From positions 7,068,001 through 7,132,000 of the forward strand of contig CM060200.1 of NCBI GenBank assembly GCA_030562195.1: a DNA stretch of 64,000 nt, given 5' to 3'. Position numbers and translations under genes: made by a program. This stretch comes from Nipponacmea schrenckii (lineage: Eukaryota; Mollusca; Gastropoda; Lottiidae). Of the stretch, positions 12,612 through 24,700 are shown piece by piece (positions within the stretch are counted from its first letter, which is position 1; each line of letters begins with the position of its first letter). The notes under the pieces were generated by a model. It saw nothing but the letters and a program-made list of their open reading frames with translations, made no database searches and was not told the DNA's origin.

Positions 12612-15600
12612 TTAATGACTGGAGCCTTCTTCCTTAACCTCTTCTTTCACTTCTTCATTTTTCTCATCTGTTTCAACATCCATTTTTGATTCCTTTTCTT
12701 CAGCATTTTGGTCTTCTTTGGCTTTTAAAATGAGACATTTCTTTATCTCTCTACCAATTTCCTTGGACATGGGTGGTGGTACAGCATTTCCAACTTGACG
12801 ATGTTTGTCTAAGATGTTACCAAAGTATCTGTATGTATCAGGAAAACCTTGTGATCTAGCACATTCTCTAACACTGACAACTCTATGCTGTTCTGGATGA
12901 AGAACTCGTCCTTGTTTGCCCATAGGTTCAGGATTGGTGACAGTGGTGCTGAAGAATCCATCCCATGCCAATCTTCCGTATAAACCAGCCCAATGATTGT
13001 GTCTGTTACCAGTATGGGGCAGACACCAAGGGATCAATGTATTGAATTGACGATGCTCAGAATCACAAGATTTACCCTCAGCACAGGAACAAACACCCCT
13101 CAGTTCACCATCTACTCCTCTGCCATTCTTCTTATCATGGTGAGTGTATTTCAATTTATTACTCTTTGTTCCATCAGATAGCCTCGCTTCGATGTTAGGC
13201 AGGTCTCTCCAATCTGAGCCTGGTGCCAAAGGAATGTACTGCATTCTAGCATGAACAAGAGCACTCATATCTTTACAGATATGATCTCTTAAAATTGGTT
13301 GATGCTGGTTTCCTCGAATCATTTTCTGATAATGTGTCTGAGGATCCTCCTTATATGAGATTTCTTCTGTCTTGGCACCGTTCCTTATTTCTGGTAGGTC
13401 TGACATACAATCTCTTACAGTAACAGTTCTATAGGGAGCACTAGTAGTTCTGGTGATATTGGAAGTGTATTTCTTATCATCAATACACACTGACAACTGC
13501 ATTGCGCGTGGAGCGAAAGTGTACAGTGGTTCAGGATAAAATGGTAACTTTTCTCCTGGAGCAGCAGCCAATATAATGGCACGTCGTCTGGTTTGAGAAA
13601 CTCCATAGCAACCAGCTTGAAGGATACCAAATGTACACTGATAACCCATTCTGATCAAACATCTCAAAGCCAATTTCAGAACCATGCTGCGTTTAAAAGA
13701 TACAAAATTTCTTACATTTTCTAACAAGAAGAATCTTGGTCTATAAAAGTCACAGAAACTGAGGTAAGAAGCAATCAAAGAGTTCTTAAATTTGGAATAT
13801 TCCCTGGAATTGAATCGGTTCATACCACTGAAGCCTTGACATGGTGGGCCACCACACAAGAGATCAACTTGTCCTTTCTGAGGTAAGTGCTGTCCAAGTT
13901 CATCTGTTTTCTCCCCATCCATAGCACGGCGTAACAGAAAGTTGCAATCCTGACTGAAGACAGTTGACCCTGGGTTATTTAGTCGGAAAGCTTGAGCAGC
14001 AGGTTCAACTATCTCTATTGCCCATTTTGATTCTGCAATTCCAGCTTGATGGAAACCTTCAGATAGACCTCCACAGCCAGCAAACACATCTAACATCTGT
14101 AGCTTCTCAAATTTAACTTCTTTGGACTCTTCTGTTGGTTCTTCTCTAGCTTTTCCTTTTCCTTTGCCTTTACCTTTTCCTTTGCCTTTACCCTTTCCTC
14201 CCATCATTCTAGCAGAGCTTGGTGGTTCCTCAAACTCTCTCTTCTCTGAATTATACATTTCAGTGAAATAGAAACCATCTTCAACGTTATTGAAATATTC
14301 ATTTGTATCAATTTGTAGGTTTTCACTGAAAACTACCTTACATTTACCACGGACCATTTTAAAATCAACAACACATTCTTCCTCAGACCAAAACAGCATA
14401 TTGAAGTCACAGTGATAACCAAATGCATCTCCTTTATGAGTATTTTCAGGCCTGTAAAACTTTCTTATCTTCAACCGTATCTCAGCAACATTAGCAATTT
14501 TACTCTTAGAAGAGCTCTTACAGAATATTTCAACAATCTGACCAATACGGAAAGGATCAGGACATTCATTATTGGAGCCTTTGATGTAATCACTGGACTT
14601 TCTGTAAGCTTCTGGATAAATAAGTTCATCAACCTTACGCTTACTTATATTAATTTTCTTATTGGAAGGTTTTACATTAAAGTCAAAAGCTTCTGGATCA
14701 ATGTAGCAACAATCACCAACATTGTATTGAAAACCATCTCTCTGAACAAAACCATAGAACACCTTATTAGAACTTTCATCAGAACTATCAACTTCATCAC
14801 CAACAACTGGGGTCTCTTTCTTCCTTAATTCTTCAAGACGCTGACAACTAATACAGAATTTGTGGGATTGATTTGGAGGCACATCTGGTTTTTTTGGTGG
14901 ATCTTCAAAGCGAACATAATCAGGATTGTACCATTTTTGATAAAAGAATGTTTTACCATCATCTTTTTCAATAACATTGTCAGAATCTGGATCCATAATT
15001 CCACCAAGCATTCTCCAATCCTTTGCTGGTTCTTTGTATATGATTGTGACCTTATCTAAAACATATTCTAAATTAGAATCTTCACAATCATCAACCAAAA
15101 ATAACTCTAAGGGATCACTAGCTTCACCCAAAACGGTATCAGAACCACGACAAAACCAATCAGCATGGAAGAGTTTTTCCTTAGAACTACTCTCCCACAT
15201 GGATGTGAGTTGAGCTATATAGAATGGTATGGAAGAATCCTCAGGTTTAACAGCAACATAATCACCAATACCTATTTCAACACCATCAATATCAACAGCT
15301 TTGAAATATTTCTTACGACCTTCTGTAGCAATCTCCTCACCAATCCATTTAATCTTCTTAACAACCCTCTTTCCCTTATGTGGATGGATCAATGCATGGT
15401 GGGCTGATTCTTTTTCATTTATGACTTCATTTTCTTTATCATCATCAGCATCATCTTCCAAGGCAGCATCTTCTTCTGCTTCTTTCAGTGCCATGTTTGG
15501 ACACCTCCGTAACTTGCAGGCTTGCTTAGATCTTCCTGAACCACCAAATTTGATCATGTCCATGCAAGAAGTGCATTTACCACAATCTGGTTGTTGACAA

Positions 15601-16970
15601 ACTGCACAAACCCCACATCGTCTTCTCTTAACACCACCATTACCCATTTTATCATCAATCTGTCCATTAAACATGCTGTCAAAAATACTCTCCACCAAAG
15701 CAGTTGTTGTAGCTTTACTCTGAGTGGGTTTCACCTTTTCTTTGGTAGGCTTCATTTGGCGACCCATAGCTTTTCTTCTTCCCAAAGTTACACCTGCAAG
15801 TTTGATCAATGCTCTCATACATGGTGTTGTCATTATTAATTCTTCATCAAAGTCTGCTGCCTCATCATAACTCTGAACCTGATCAACCACAAACTGAGCA
15901 TGTCTTAAGAGAGAATCCTCTGAAAAACTAGCAATACCTTTAGGAGGAACAGTTGTATGGATTTTGTTTAAGAGATCCTCATAAGTAGCATCAAAATTTG
16001 AGGACAAGAACTCAATAACAACTTTGGTCATGTTGACTTTCTCTTGTAGACCATTCCAAATGTGAACATAGGCTTCACTAGGTTCCATCAAAATATAATC
16101 AGCATATGCAGATCCTATTCCTACCAAGACCTTTTCTCCTCCATCAAACCCAGCTGTCCACCACTCATTAATGGGACCCATTTGAGTTGCAGGGACACCG
16201 CCTTCTGGACTTGAATTTTCATCATAAATAGGCTTAATGACACCACTAAACATCAAGTGAACATTCTTTTCGACTAGGCCAGTGTCAAAAGCACATAAAT
16301 GAGTTTGCTTATCATAGACACTAAAGTTTGTTAGTTTATGCATAGGTCGAAAGAAGCTGTCGTCTTCTGGAGCCTCACCAAAGTACATGAGAGACTGGTC
16401 ACACATAGCAATTTCTTCAGGTAAAGCATCAGATGGATCACCTGGGAACAAAGCCAAGTCTTTCGAATTTAAATCCTGTCTACATTGACAACATTTGACT
16501 ACTTTAGGGGTAGGGATCTTTGTCTTCTTTTCAAGTTTTATATCTTCTTCTATCTTCTCTTCACCTTCAATTTTCACTCTCTTGCTTTCTTCTTGATCAT
16601 CAGATTCTATATCAGGTTTCACATCTGAATCTTCACTAGTAGTATCTTGTGCTTCAGATTTTCTCTTCACTGATGGTTTGCTGAACATTGAAGTGATACT
16701 TGGCTGAATGCTTTTCTTGATACCATTTTCAGCTTTTGCTTTTCCTTTTGGAGTCTTTTCTTTTTTCTTTGCAGAGCCCTTACTGACATTTTGTTTTTCA
16801 CCATTTATTTCTGTACCTCCATTCTTAGTTTCCCCATTTTCTTTGTCTGAATTGTCATTATCAGTATGGATGTTCCCATTTGTCTCCATTTTCTCTATCT
16901 TTTCTTCCATTAACTTTTTACTTGGAGGTTCCTCATCTTCTATTTTTGTAGCTTCAACACCAGCTGTCAT
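12612..16970 (-). CDS. DNMT1: DNA (cytosine-5)-methyltransferase 1, intronless reading frame
   Basis: A single 1452-codon frame. It methylates the new strand at hemimethylated CpG in the nucleus. Order of parts: acidic/lysine-rich head with a PIP-box-like QPSITSMF (89-96) for PCNA; RFTS domain (about 156-345); CXXC zinc finger (about 448-491, with KFGGSGR); BAH1 (about 555-690); BAH2 (about 735-915); a Gly-Lys linker (925-940); and the C5-methyltransferase core with motif [14 protein letters not shown] (961-973), motif [12 protein letters not shown] (catalytic Cys 1044), motif VI ENVRNF (1084-1089), motif VIII QTRRR and motif X GNAVPPP (1394-1400). All catalytic motifs are intact. The N-terminal DMAP1-binding domain of vertebrate DNMT1 is absent. 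ATG 16970 is supported by an in-frame upstream TGA and by a splice acceptor (TTATCTTTTCAG) about 20 bases upstream, so a non-coding leader exon probably exists. No intron interrupts 4.36 kb, in contrast to its neighbours. Confidence 0.97.
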   Translation of the reverse strand: MTAGVEATKIEDEEPPSKKLMEEKIEKMETNGNIHTDNDNSDKENGETKNGGTEINGEKQNVSKGSAKKKEKTPKGKAKAENGIKKSIQPSITSMFSKPSVKRKSEAQDTTSEDSDVKPDIESDDQEESKRVKIEGEEKIEEDIKLEKKTKIPTPKVVKCCQCRQDLNSKDLALFPGDPSDALPEEIAMCDQSLMYFGEAPEDDSFFRPMHKLTNFSVYDKQTHLCAFDTGLVEKNVHLMFSGVIKPIYDENSSPEGGVPATQMGPINEWWTAGFDGGEKVLVGIGSAYADYILMEPSEAYVHIWNGLQEKVNMTKVVIEFLSSNFDATYEDLLNKIHTTVPPKGIASFSEDSLLRHAQFVVDQVQSYDEAADFDEELIMTTPCMRALIKLAGVTLGRRKAMGRQMKPTKEKVKPTQSKATTTALVESIFDSMFNGQIDDKMGNGGVKRRRCGVCAVCQQPDCGKCTSCMDMIKFGGSGRSKQACKLRRCPNMALKEAEEDAALEDDADDDKENEVINEKESAHHALIHPHKGKRVVKKIKWIGEEIATEGRKKYFKAVDIDGVEIGIGDYVAVKPEDSSIPFYIAQLTSMWESSSKEKLFHADWFCRGSDTVLGEASDPLELFLVDDCEDSNLEYVLDKVTIIYKEPAKDWRMLGGIMDPDSDNVIEKDDGKTFFYQKWYNPDYVRFEDPPKKPDVPPNQSHKFCISCQRLEELRKKETPVVGDEVDSSDESSNKVFYGFVQRDGFQYNVGDCCYIDPEAFDFNVKPSNKKINISKRKVDELIYPEAYRKSSDYIKGSNNECPDPFRIGQIVEIFCKSSSKSKIANVAEIRLKIRKFYRPENTHKGDAFGYHCDFNMLFWSEEECVVDFKMVRGKCKVVFSENLQIDTNEYFNNVEDGFYFTEMYNSEKREFEEPPSSARMMGGKGKGKGKGKGKGKGKAREEPTEESKEVKFEKLQMLDVFAGCGGLSEGFHQAGIAESKWAIEIVEPAAQAFRLNNPGSTVFSQDCNFLLRRAMDGEKTDELGQHLPQKGQVDLLCGGPPCQGFSGMNRFNSREYSKFKNSLIASYLSFCDFYRPRFFLLENVRNFVSFKRSMVLKLALRCLIRMGYQCTFGILQAGCYGVSQTRRRAIILAAAPGEKLPFYPEPLYTFAPRAMQLSVCIDDKKYTSNITRTTSAPYRTVTVRDCMSDLPEIRNGAKTEEISYKEDPQTHYQKMIRGNQHQPILRDHICKDMSALVHARMQYIPLAPGSDWRDLPNIEARLSDGTKSNKLKYTHHDKKNGRGVDGELRGVCSCAEGKSCDSEHRQFNTLIPWCLPHTGNRHNHWAGLYGRLAWDGFFSTTVTNPEPMGKQGRVLHPEQHRVVSVRECARSQGFPDTYRYFGNILDKHRQVGNAVPPPMSKEIGREIKKCLILKAKEDQNAEEKESKMDVETDEKNEEVKEEVKEEGSSH

Positions 16971-17115
16971 AATTGCAAATCAAATTCTGAAAAGATAATT
17001 GAAATGAAATTAATGTCTTAGGTCCTATTTCAAACAATCATTCTTTGACCAATGTCACTAAAAGTATACAGTTCTAAATTAAGTCCGAAACTTGCTGACT
17101 CTATTCCCAGCCTCT

Positions 17116-17693
17116 GATAGCTATTTGGACAGATATGGCTCATGGGGTAGAGTCAGAAAAACTAGACACCTAAAACTTGGGATTTTCCGCGGGTTTTAAA
17201 CGTATTCACATACCTCGAATCCACCAAATCTCGATTTATTTGGAAAGATGAATGGTTTTGTAGTTCAATCATACCATCATTATCCCCCTACACCACTCAT
17301 GCTACACCTATGGCTGCGTCAAAGTTTTTTTTCAAGAATTTCAATCGCCCAGTCGCCATTTCAAATTGCGCACGTTCGTTTATTTCTATCATGTGGCCGT
17401 TTAACGTCAGAATTTTTTAATGCGCATGCAGTTTGAAATGGCGACTGAGTGATTGATATTCTTGAAAAAAACTTTGACGCAACCACAGGCATGACATGTA
17501 TGGTGAAAGGGGAAAATGATGGCATGACTGAACTACAAAAACATCCATCTTTCCAAATATATTGAGGTTTAGTGGATTCGAGATATGTAAATACGTTTAA
17601 ATCCCCTGCATCTGTGGAGGTGCGGAAAATCCCAAGTTTTAGGTGCCTAGTTTTTCTGACTCTCCCCCAGCCATATCTGTCCAAATAGCTATC
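17116..17693. mobile_element. Fold-back (long inverted repeat) MITE
   Basis: The termini are perfect inverted repeats: GATAGCTATTTGGACAGATA at the left and its complement at the right. The inverted similarity continues for about 270 bp per arm, through TTGGGATTTTCCGC, the TTTGGAAAGATG block and CAGTCGCCATTTCAAA, leaving only a short centre near 17385-17410. It codes for nothing credible; a 195-codon minus frame spans one arm and its right flank. No clear target-site duplication was found. It sits a few hundred bases upstream of DNMT1, probably in the leader intron. Confidence 0.85.
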
Positions 17694-17911
17694 ATTATTT
17701 CCAATAATAAGGAAAGATTCTTCGTTTATACTAGAATTCACACAGCTCTGCTGTCGACAATCCTTTAATTCTATCATTTGAAATTCTGCACGATTTTTGA
17801 CGATAACCATACACGCAATTACAATGGAAGTTTCAAGAAAATCACAGTCAGAATGAGAGAGCTGATACTGGGCCAACTCTTGAAAAACTAACACAGACCT
17901 CATATTTGTTT

Positions 17912-18660
17912 TTCCATTCGGTATCCAGTTAAAATGGTAACATGTCAAAACAGTAACAAATTATATTAGTTAAAACGGTAACAACTCCACCAAAACGGTA
18001 ACAGAAATTTTCGGTTAAAACGGTAACAACTCCGCTAAAACGGTAACAGATATTTTGGTGAATAAAAAAATAAGATATTTCGTAAATTCTTTAATATAAA
18101 CATACTACTATTGTACGCACCTCGTCCAACGAAGAAGAAGAAGTTGACAAAACAGAGACACCTTAATTTTTAGTGCTAAAACCGTTTATTCTGAGATAGT
18201 GTCTCTACAGTACTGAGGATTGTATCTAAACTATTTGTGTATTTAATTAATATGGGCTTTTACAACAAGCAGATAAATAATCAACTTAATACCGACTATA
18301 TCGTTCGCAATAAAAGTTAGCTTGGCATGTCAGAAGAATACTTTTAATCATGATCATGATGGCTAATTATGATATAGTTGTCAGGAAATCTGTTAGCTAA
18401 TTATGTCGGTATACCGTATTACTTTGATCAATTGGCAAAGATTGTTTGAGTTCTTTTCAATCACCGATTTTGAGTTAATACTATCTGGATTTAATTAATT
18501 ATTCGGATTTTTTTCGTTACCGTTTTAAAAAAATGCCTGTTACCGTTTAAGCGGAGTTTTTACCGTTTAAACCAAATTTCTGGTGGAGTAGTTACCGTTT
18601 TAACTAATAAAATTTGTTACCGTTTTGACATGTTACGTTTTAACTGGTATTCTTCCATTC
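17912..18660. mobile_element. Non-autonomous fold-back DNA transposon with 8-bp target-site duplication (hAT-like)
   Basis: The element is 17920-18652, flanked by TTCCATTC on both sides (17912-17919 and 18653-18660). The two ends are inverted relative to each other over about 130-160 bp and are built from multiple GTTAAAACGGTAAC-type motifs; the middle (about 18075-18510) is unique and non-coding. Eight-base duplications are typical of the hAT and P superfamilies; hAT is the likelier guess. No transposase is encoded. Confidence 0.8.
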
Positions 18661-19010
18661 TACCGATGAGCTAGGGCTACCAGCTGATTACCAGTCAGTA
18701 GTTCCACAAAATTTCAATTTCATCAGTGTCGATGACTTTTTCAATATCAAATTCATATGCCCATGCCTCTGCCAGGGCAAAATATAGTATTAGATCTAAG
18801 CCTAATAAAATAGCCTATCCTATAGACTAGGCATTATAAATTTTAAAAAATATGATTTACCAACCTGATCACAGATATGGCGTTGTAAGACCTTTGTGAT
18901 CTATATTTATATTTCGGTCAGGAAAACAAACTGTCAATAAACTATAATCATGAATCAAATTTCAGTTTTCGCTTAATTTTACTATTTCTTTAGATTTCAT
19001 TGTTGTTTTG
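18661..19010. other. Possible DNMT1 leader-exon region
   Basis: No coding domain. On the minus strand TTGGTAAAT near 18860 could be a splice donor for a non-coding first exon starting near 19.0 kb, joining the acceptor just before the DNMT1 start codon. This is inference from position only. Confidence 0.25.
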
Positions 19011-19013
19011 TTG

Positions 19014-19034
19014 ACTTCCGGAGATATTTCGCGC
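19014..19034 (-). promoter_or_regulatory. Candidate DNMT1 promoter: adjacent ETS and E2F sites
   Basis: ACTTCCGG (19014-19021), an ETS-type site, is followed six bases later by TTTCGCGC (19027-19034), a perfect E2F consensus, in a locally CpG-rich patch within AT-rich DNA. DNMT1 is known to be E2F/S-phase regulated in other animals, and the patch is about 2 kb upstream of its start codon with two transposons between. Assignment to DNMT1 is inference. Confidence 0.45.
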
Positions 19035-19099
19035 GTTTTAAAGATCCCATTAACCAGACGCAAATGTCAAAAGGGGAAAAGAAACACTGGATAATAACA

Positions 19100-20820
19100 T
19101 CTTATTATAGCGTGTAAATTTAGGATATGGATTTGCGTTTCGATTCCACGTTAGTAAAAATTATAATGGTAATCTATTTCCTTACATATTTAAGGAATTT
19201 TAGTGTATTTTGTATTCTCCACAGAACAAAAGTTAAAAGCAGCATTTGTGAACCATTATCTTTTCGTTATCTGATCATCACGGTACGGTTTGTCAAATTG
19301 ATAAATGTGCATTTCGCCATAATCAGTCGTATCGCCCCATCGCACTTCATTCATATTTTTTGTATGCCAGATTTTCATTAAATTATTCTTCAAGATATGC
19401 AGAAATCAATTGAAAATTTGCTTGTTTTACCATGTCCCACGCCATAACATACAATTGTCCTATTGACGAACCCCATCATTTTACACATGGTAGGCCTACT
19501 CATGAGGTTTCATATAATATTAGGCTACAGATTATTTCAAAAGATTATATTTAGTTCGAATTCACCAATATTTTGAAATAGGCTAAAAGTCTGAATTATT
19601 TTTAATACCTATGATCTTATCTAGCCTTAACAATAATTATCTCACAGTTATAGAATAGCAATACGTTAAAAATAATCTATTAAGACAAATTTCATTCTGC
19701 CACATAGGCCTAGGCTACCCATAGACTATCATTTGCAAAAACTTGGGACTCATTGTCAGAAAATTTGAATGGTAGGCTACAATTCTTTTTAATCATCAAC
19801 TTCAAGTACCGGTAATTAGAAGATAAACACTTTCTGTTTTAGATTTAGAGGGGGTTTATTCGATATTTAACCACGCTTGAATCATTAGATCCCGAGACAA
19901 CTCTTATGATGAGGATAACTGTTATGGATATTCAAGCATAGAAATATCAGAATAAAGGCCCCTTAAGATCTAAAACATGAAAGTCGTTTTCGTAATCGTA
20001 CCACAAATTGGATATTTATGTTCCGGACTTAACTTTTTTTATGGAATTTAGACATGGGCATTATTCGAGACTCCTTGATTGACTGACTTAGCAGTATGAG
20101 ACAAAACAGGCAGCATCCCATGTGCGCTATCATTAAGAAGACATCCTTTTATCTATTAACTTACACAGATCTTGAAAGTCTTCCTGATCATATTATTATA
20201 CCCATAAGAAGACATCCCGACTGTCAAGATCTCATATTAAACCCCATGTATTTCGACCAACAGAACTCAGAATTTTTGTTATTTTGGTACAATCTATATT
20301 ATCACTTCTAATAAAAGGAACCAGTAACCTTTGACCCAGCATTGTAGGCCTACATAACTTCCATGTTTCCAGTAGCAACATTTTCAAGAGAACAGTCTAG
20401 ATTTTTGAAATATTTTATTGAGAGGAAAACACTAGTTATATTTTAGATATTTTAGAAATATTTCGTAAAGGCTCTCAAGTTCATTTCCTTATATCAGATA
20501 CATAACTTGTACTTCTAATTACGTCTAAAAATAAGATATTTAAAACTGTATGTATACACATGTTTTAATGCAGTCTAAGAAAATATTTTTCTATGAAGAA
20601 ATCCTATAATTTTAATCCAACAGCACCTTACTGCATGATTATTACCTAAAACTCCATGTTTCGACAACATTTTCTAGAACAGTCATTTTGAAATTTTTAT
20701 TAAGGAACAGTTATTAAATTTTAGAATTTTCGCAGGCTCCTCCATGGTTTCTCCATTTCCACTAAAACACATGAATTTGACTCTATTTTCATTACATCTC
20801 AAATTTATGATATTTTAAAT
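19100..20820. other. Non-coding between DNMT1 and HEATR1
   Basis: Only short spurious frames. The last coding exon of HEATR1 (about 25-35 codons, expected to follow 21751 on the minus strand) was searched for here and not recognised. Confidence 0.4.
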
Positions 20821-20829
20821 ACTTACCGT

Positions 20830-21440
20830 ATTGATCACATTTCCTACTAGCAAAGGGACCATGATCTATTATCCTACAGAAGACATCCCTACTGAATTGA
20901 TCTATTATCCTACAGCAGGCATCCCTACTGAATTTGACAAATAGAACATAATATCTTGAAAATTTTATTGAATTGACAATTACACTGAATTTACAAATAA
21001 AAATAATATCTTGAAAATTTATATTAAATAGCACTCTACTGAATTTGACAAATAGCATAATATCTTGAAAATTTAATATTAAATAGCACTCTACTGAATT
21101 TAAAAATTAAAAAATATCTTGAAAATTTAATATTAAATACTCTCCCTGAATTTGACAAATGAACATTATCTTGCAATTTAATATTAAATAAAAATCTACT
21201 AAATCCTACAAAGAACATCCCTATTTTAAAAATTTATCTATTATCCTACACAGGCATCCCTACTGAATTTGACAAATAGAACATAATATCTTGAAAATTT
21301 AATATTAAATAGCACAATGCTACTGAATTTGACAAATAGAACATAATATCTTGAAAATTTAATATTAAATAGCACAATGCTACTGAATTTGACAAATAGA
21401 ACATAATATCTTGAAAATTTATTATTAAATAGCACAATCA
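20830..21440. repeat. Roughly 57-60-bp minisatellite at the 3' side of HEATR1
   Basis: Degenerate copies from about 20830 and three near-identical 60-bp copies at 21260-21440, each containing ACTGAATTTGACAAATAGAA and ATCTTGAAAATTTAATATTA. Older copies on the left carry a variant with ATCCTACAG...GACATCCCTACTG. It lies beyond the last recognised HEATR1 exon, so it is probably in the final intron or just downstream. Confidence 0.88.
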
Positions 21441-21449
21441 AAATTTTCA

Positions 21450-21745
21450 TATCAATGTATATCATGTTTACTATATCATGTTTAAATAGAAAGATTTAGT
21501 GTTTTTTAACTGATCTGTTCACATTTCAGCTATGAAATTATAGGAACTATTCAATTTAATATGTGAGCAGATCCTTGTAGAGATTAGTATTTTTGACAGC
21601 TATCAAGTAGAATATTAATGAAGCCAAAAGGATTTTAAAAACACAAAAATGACTTGTTATTCTTGAGGGCTCCAGAAACTTAGAAATATTTTCTTCAAGC
21701 AATACACCATGAAGATTATATAGAATAAAATTTGAAATGAAAAGG
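21450..21745. other. Non-coding after the last recognised HEATR1 exon
   Basis: Begins at the GTAGGC donor of exon 43, so it should be intron. No acceptor followed by the expected acidic HEATR1 C-terminus was recognised. Confidence 0.4.
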
Positions 21746-21750
21746 CCTAC

Positions 21751-24700
21751 CTTCCATTAATTCTGCTAGAAAAGGAATTGTTTCTGGTAATAATGACATG
21801 AAATCTGGACCTAATTTCTTATGGAACTCATCTTCAATTTCTAAAGCTGCCATTCTGACCTAGAATGGAAAGTACAATGAAATATTAAACCTTAAAAACA
21901 TTATCCTAAGGCGAGCTATCTGTGTTTGCCGCTATTGCATATGTAATCTTGTGAGATAAGCTATATTTTTTTGCCACTATTGTGTTTGAAAACTTGCCAG
22001 AGAAGCTATCTTGTGTTTGCCACGATTGTGTATATTACCTTGCCAGACAAGCTATCCGTGTTTGCCACTATTGCATATGTAACCTTATCAGAAAAGTTAT
22101 CCTTATTTCCCCAAATTGGGTGTTTGCCACTATTGCATATGTAACCTTATCAGAAAAGTTATCCATGTCTGCCACTATTGCATATGTAACCTTGCCAGAA
22201 AAGTAATCCATGTTTGCCACTATTGCATATGTAACCTTGCCAGACAAATTATCTGTGTTTGCCACTATTGCATATGTAACCTTGCCAGACAAATTATCTG
22301 TGTTTGCCACTATTGCATATGTAACCTTGCCAGACAAATTATCTGTGTTTGCCACTATTGCATATGTAACCTTGCCAGACAGAATTATCTGTGTTTGCCA
22401 CTATTGCATATGTAACCTTGCCAGAAGAATTATCTGTGTTTGCCACTATTGCATTATGTAACCTTGCCAGACATAGTTATCTGTGTTTGCCACTATTGCT
22501 ATTAATGCGAAATTATCTGTTTGCACATCATTTGTAACTTCAGACAAATTATCTGTGTTTGCCACTATTGCATATGTAACCTTGCCAGACAAATTATCTG
22601 TGTTTGCCACTATTGCATATGTAATCTTTGCAGACATGCTATCTGTGTTAATCTTGAATATTGACCTACCAGTGCATCAGAATGTCTAGTTTTAAGAAGT
22701 ATTTGATAGTTGAGTTTTTTCCATAAAGAATCATCATGGGCTGCTAGTACTAAATTACCTATACACGGTACTAGACTATTAGTTATTCTGTTTTTATAGA
22801 CATTTTCCTTTTTATTGAAGGGTAAATTATCAATCTGAAATATGCATAAACAAACATGTCTTAATAAATCATTCTAATAAAAATCAGCTATCTTTTAGAA
22901 ATCTGTTGCCACTTCCTTGTTTAATTCAATTACCATTTACTTCATATACATGAAAAAGTGGAAAGTGGCGATCAATTCCCAAGACACTTTGTAATGTACA
23001 TGTATTTTGATTTACAAAAGTCCAGTCATGTTGGAAATATAGTACTTCTAAATGTAAATTTGTGACACACTTCCTTGGTCACCATTTATGGCATTAACTG
23101 TATCTATGGTAAACTCAAAATAGATGATTTCAGGAAAGATATAGTATATATATATTCATTCATTCAATCTAAGACTTACCTGATCTACTATTGGTTGCAT
23201 GACAGTTTCAAATCTATCAGCAGTTAAAAAACCTTCATTATCATAGAGAAAGCATTTAGATAGACAATCTAATATAGATGTTATTAATAGATTCTGTTTA
23301 TTACTATTAACTTTTCCTTTACCAAAATATCTCTCTTCTGAAAAATAAATCCGTCTGTTTGAAACTTCTTGTTGACAAGGGGTTAGATTTGGTTTGGAAC
23401 TTCAACATTTATGCAATGATGGTCATGTTCATGTTCATTTCTACATGAACGCCACCAGAAACATTTTTTTGCAAATTTTCACCAGTGTCAGGAGTTCACT
23501 GAAGGAATGGTAGTAAAATGAAAGGAAATTGCTTGGCTTATTTCGGTTCAACTAGACAGTAGTGATGAAGCTTAACACAAAGCATGGAGAAATATGAATC
23601 TTTATTTCCTTTACCAACTATATTTTTAATAATTGCCAAGCACAGAATCATCTTGGTTCCTCATGAACAAATAAAAACAACAGAAAATGTAGTATAAATG
23701 TACTTACTTGTTTTAGATGAATTGTTGAGATCTAATATCTGTGCTGTATAGTTGACTATAGGACCAGCTACTATCATAAACAAACTTCTTAATGTCTCTA
23801 CTAGACTGAAATATTTATTATAAATGTCCTCATAACTACATACACCAATAGCTATAATCGAATTCCCTCAAAAGAGCCAGAAGTATTGATACGAATAAAG
23901 AGTATCCTCTCAAGAATTTGGTAACATAAAGCAGAAATAAAAATAACATTTGCTTGACATGATCAAGCAAATGATATCGTGTAAAGATTGTGTTTGTTTA
24001 ACAGAATCCTTCAAGACCCAGGGACAGGGTGGCTTGATAGGTGAATTCTGATTCATGGAATTAACTAGACATCAAAAGAAAAAGTTGGAACAGATTTAGA
24101 ATGTCTGCCGAAAAAAAAGTAAGAGAAGACAGAACTTAAAATGGCGGAGAAAAAAAAATTGAATGTAACACAGGTTCTGTACTATTGATTGTTCTCAGAA
24201 TTTCAAACAACGAAACCTGTTCAGAACTCACCAATCAAGTGCAACCCAATTTTAAAATATTCAGGAGATCTACAGGTTTCTTAACTTCTATACATAAAAA
24301 AGAAAATGACTTACTAGTCACTAAGACGATATAGTACCAATATTCTATCTTTGTTATTATCTCTAGTACACCAATCAAATATCTAAATATATAAACAGTT
24401 CATAATTACTCTTGTATTCAGACAATTCCCTGTACAAACACAGTTATTTCATGCATTTAAGATTTTCTAAAGACATCACAAAGGTCCTTACATACTATTG
24501 TATGTTTTTATTTAAGTGCCATCACAAAACTTTTCATTTATTGGAAATTGATGATATTAGTGTCCCAAATACAAATACCGATTTTAGAAAACCTATTTAC
24601 AGACCTTTTAAGTGTGGACAAACACAACAAACACAATCAAAGTTTTTATTTTGAAATGAAATGTACCTTAAACATCATAGGTCTAAAACTAGCTTCTGAC

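Noticed and set aside
12993..16998. Several 60-138-codon frames on the plus strand, and short ones in other minus frames, across DNMT1
   Set aside because: They are shadows of the DNMT1 reading frame; none has a domain or splice context.
17361..17948. 195-codon minus-strand frame upstream of DNMT1
   Set aside because: It spans one arm of a fold-back transposon plus flank and shows no domain.
18721..18790. Possible coding fragment on the minus strand (ALAEAWAYEFDIEKV)
   Set aside because: Short, no splice borders matching HEATR1 or DNMT1, no recognised domain.
20096..20311. 71-codon plus frame between DNMT1 and HEATR1
   Set aside because: No similarity to any family, no splice support, ordinary length for chance.
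22068..22461. Open frames of up to 99 codons encoding repeated CHYCICNLARQ-like or ANTDNLSGKVTYAIV-like units
   Set aside because: They arise because the minisatellite period (45 bp) is divisible by three; they lie in a HEATR1 intron.
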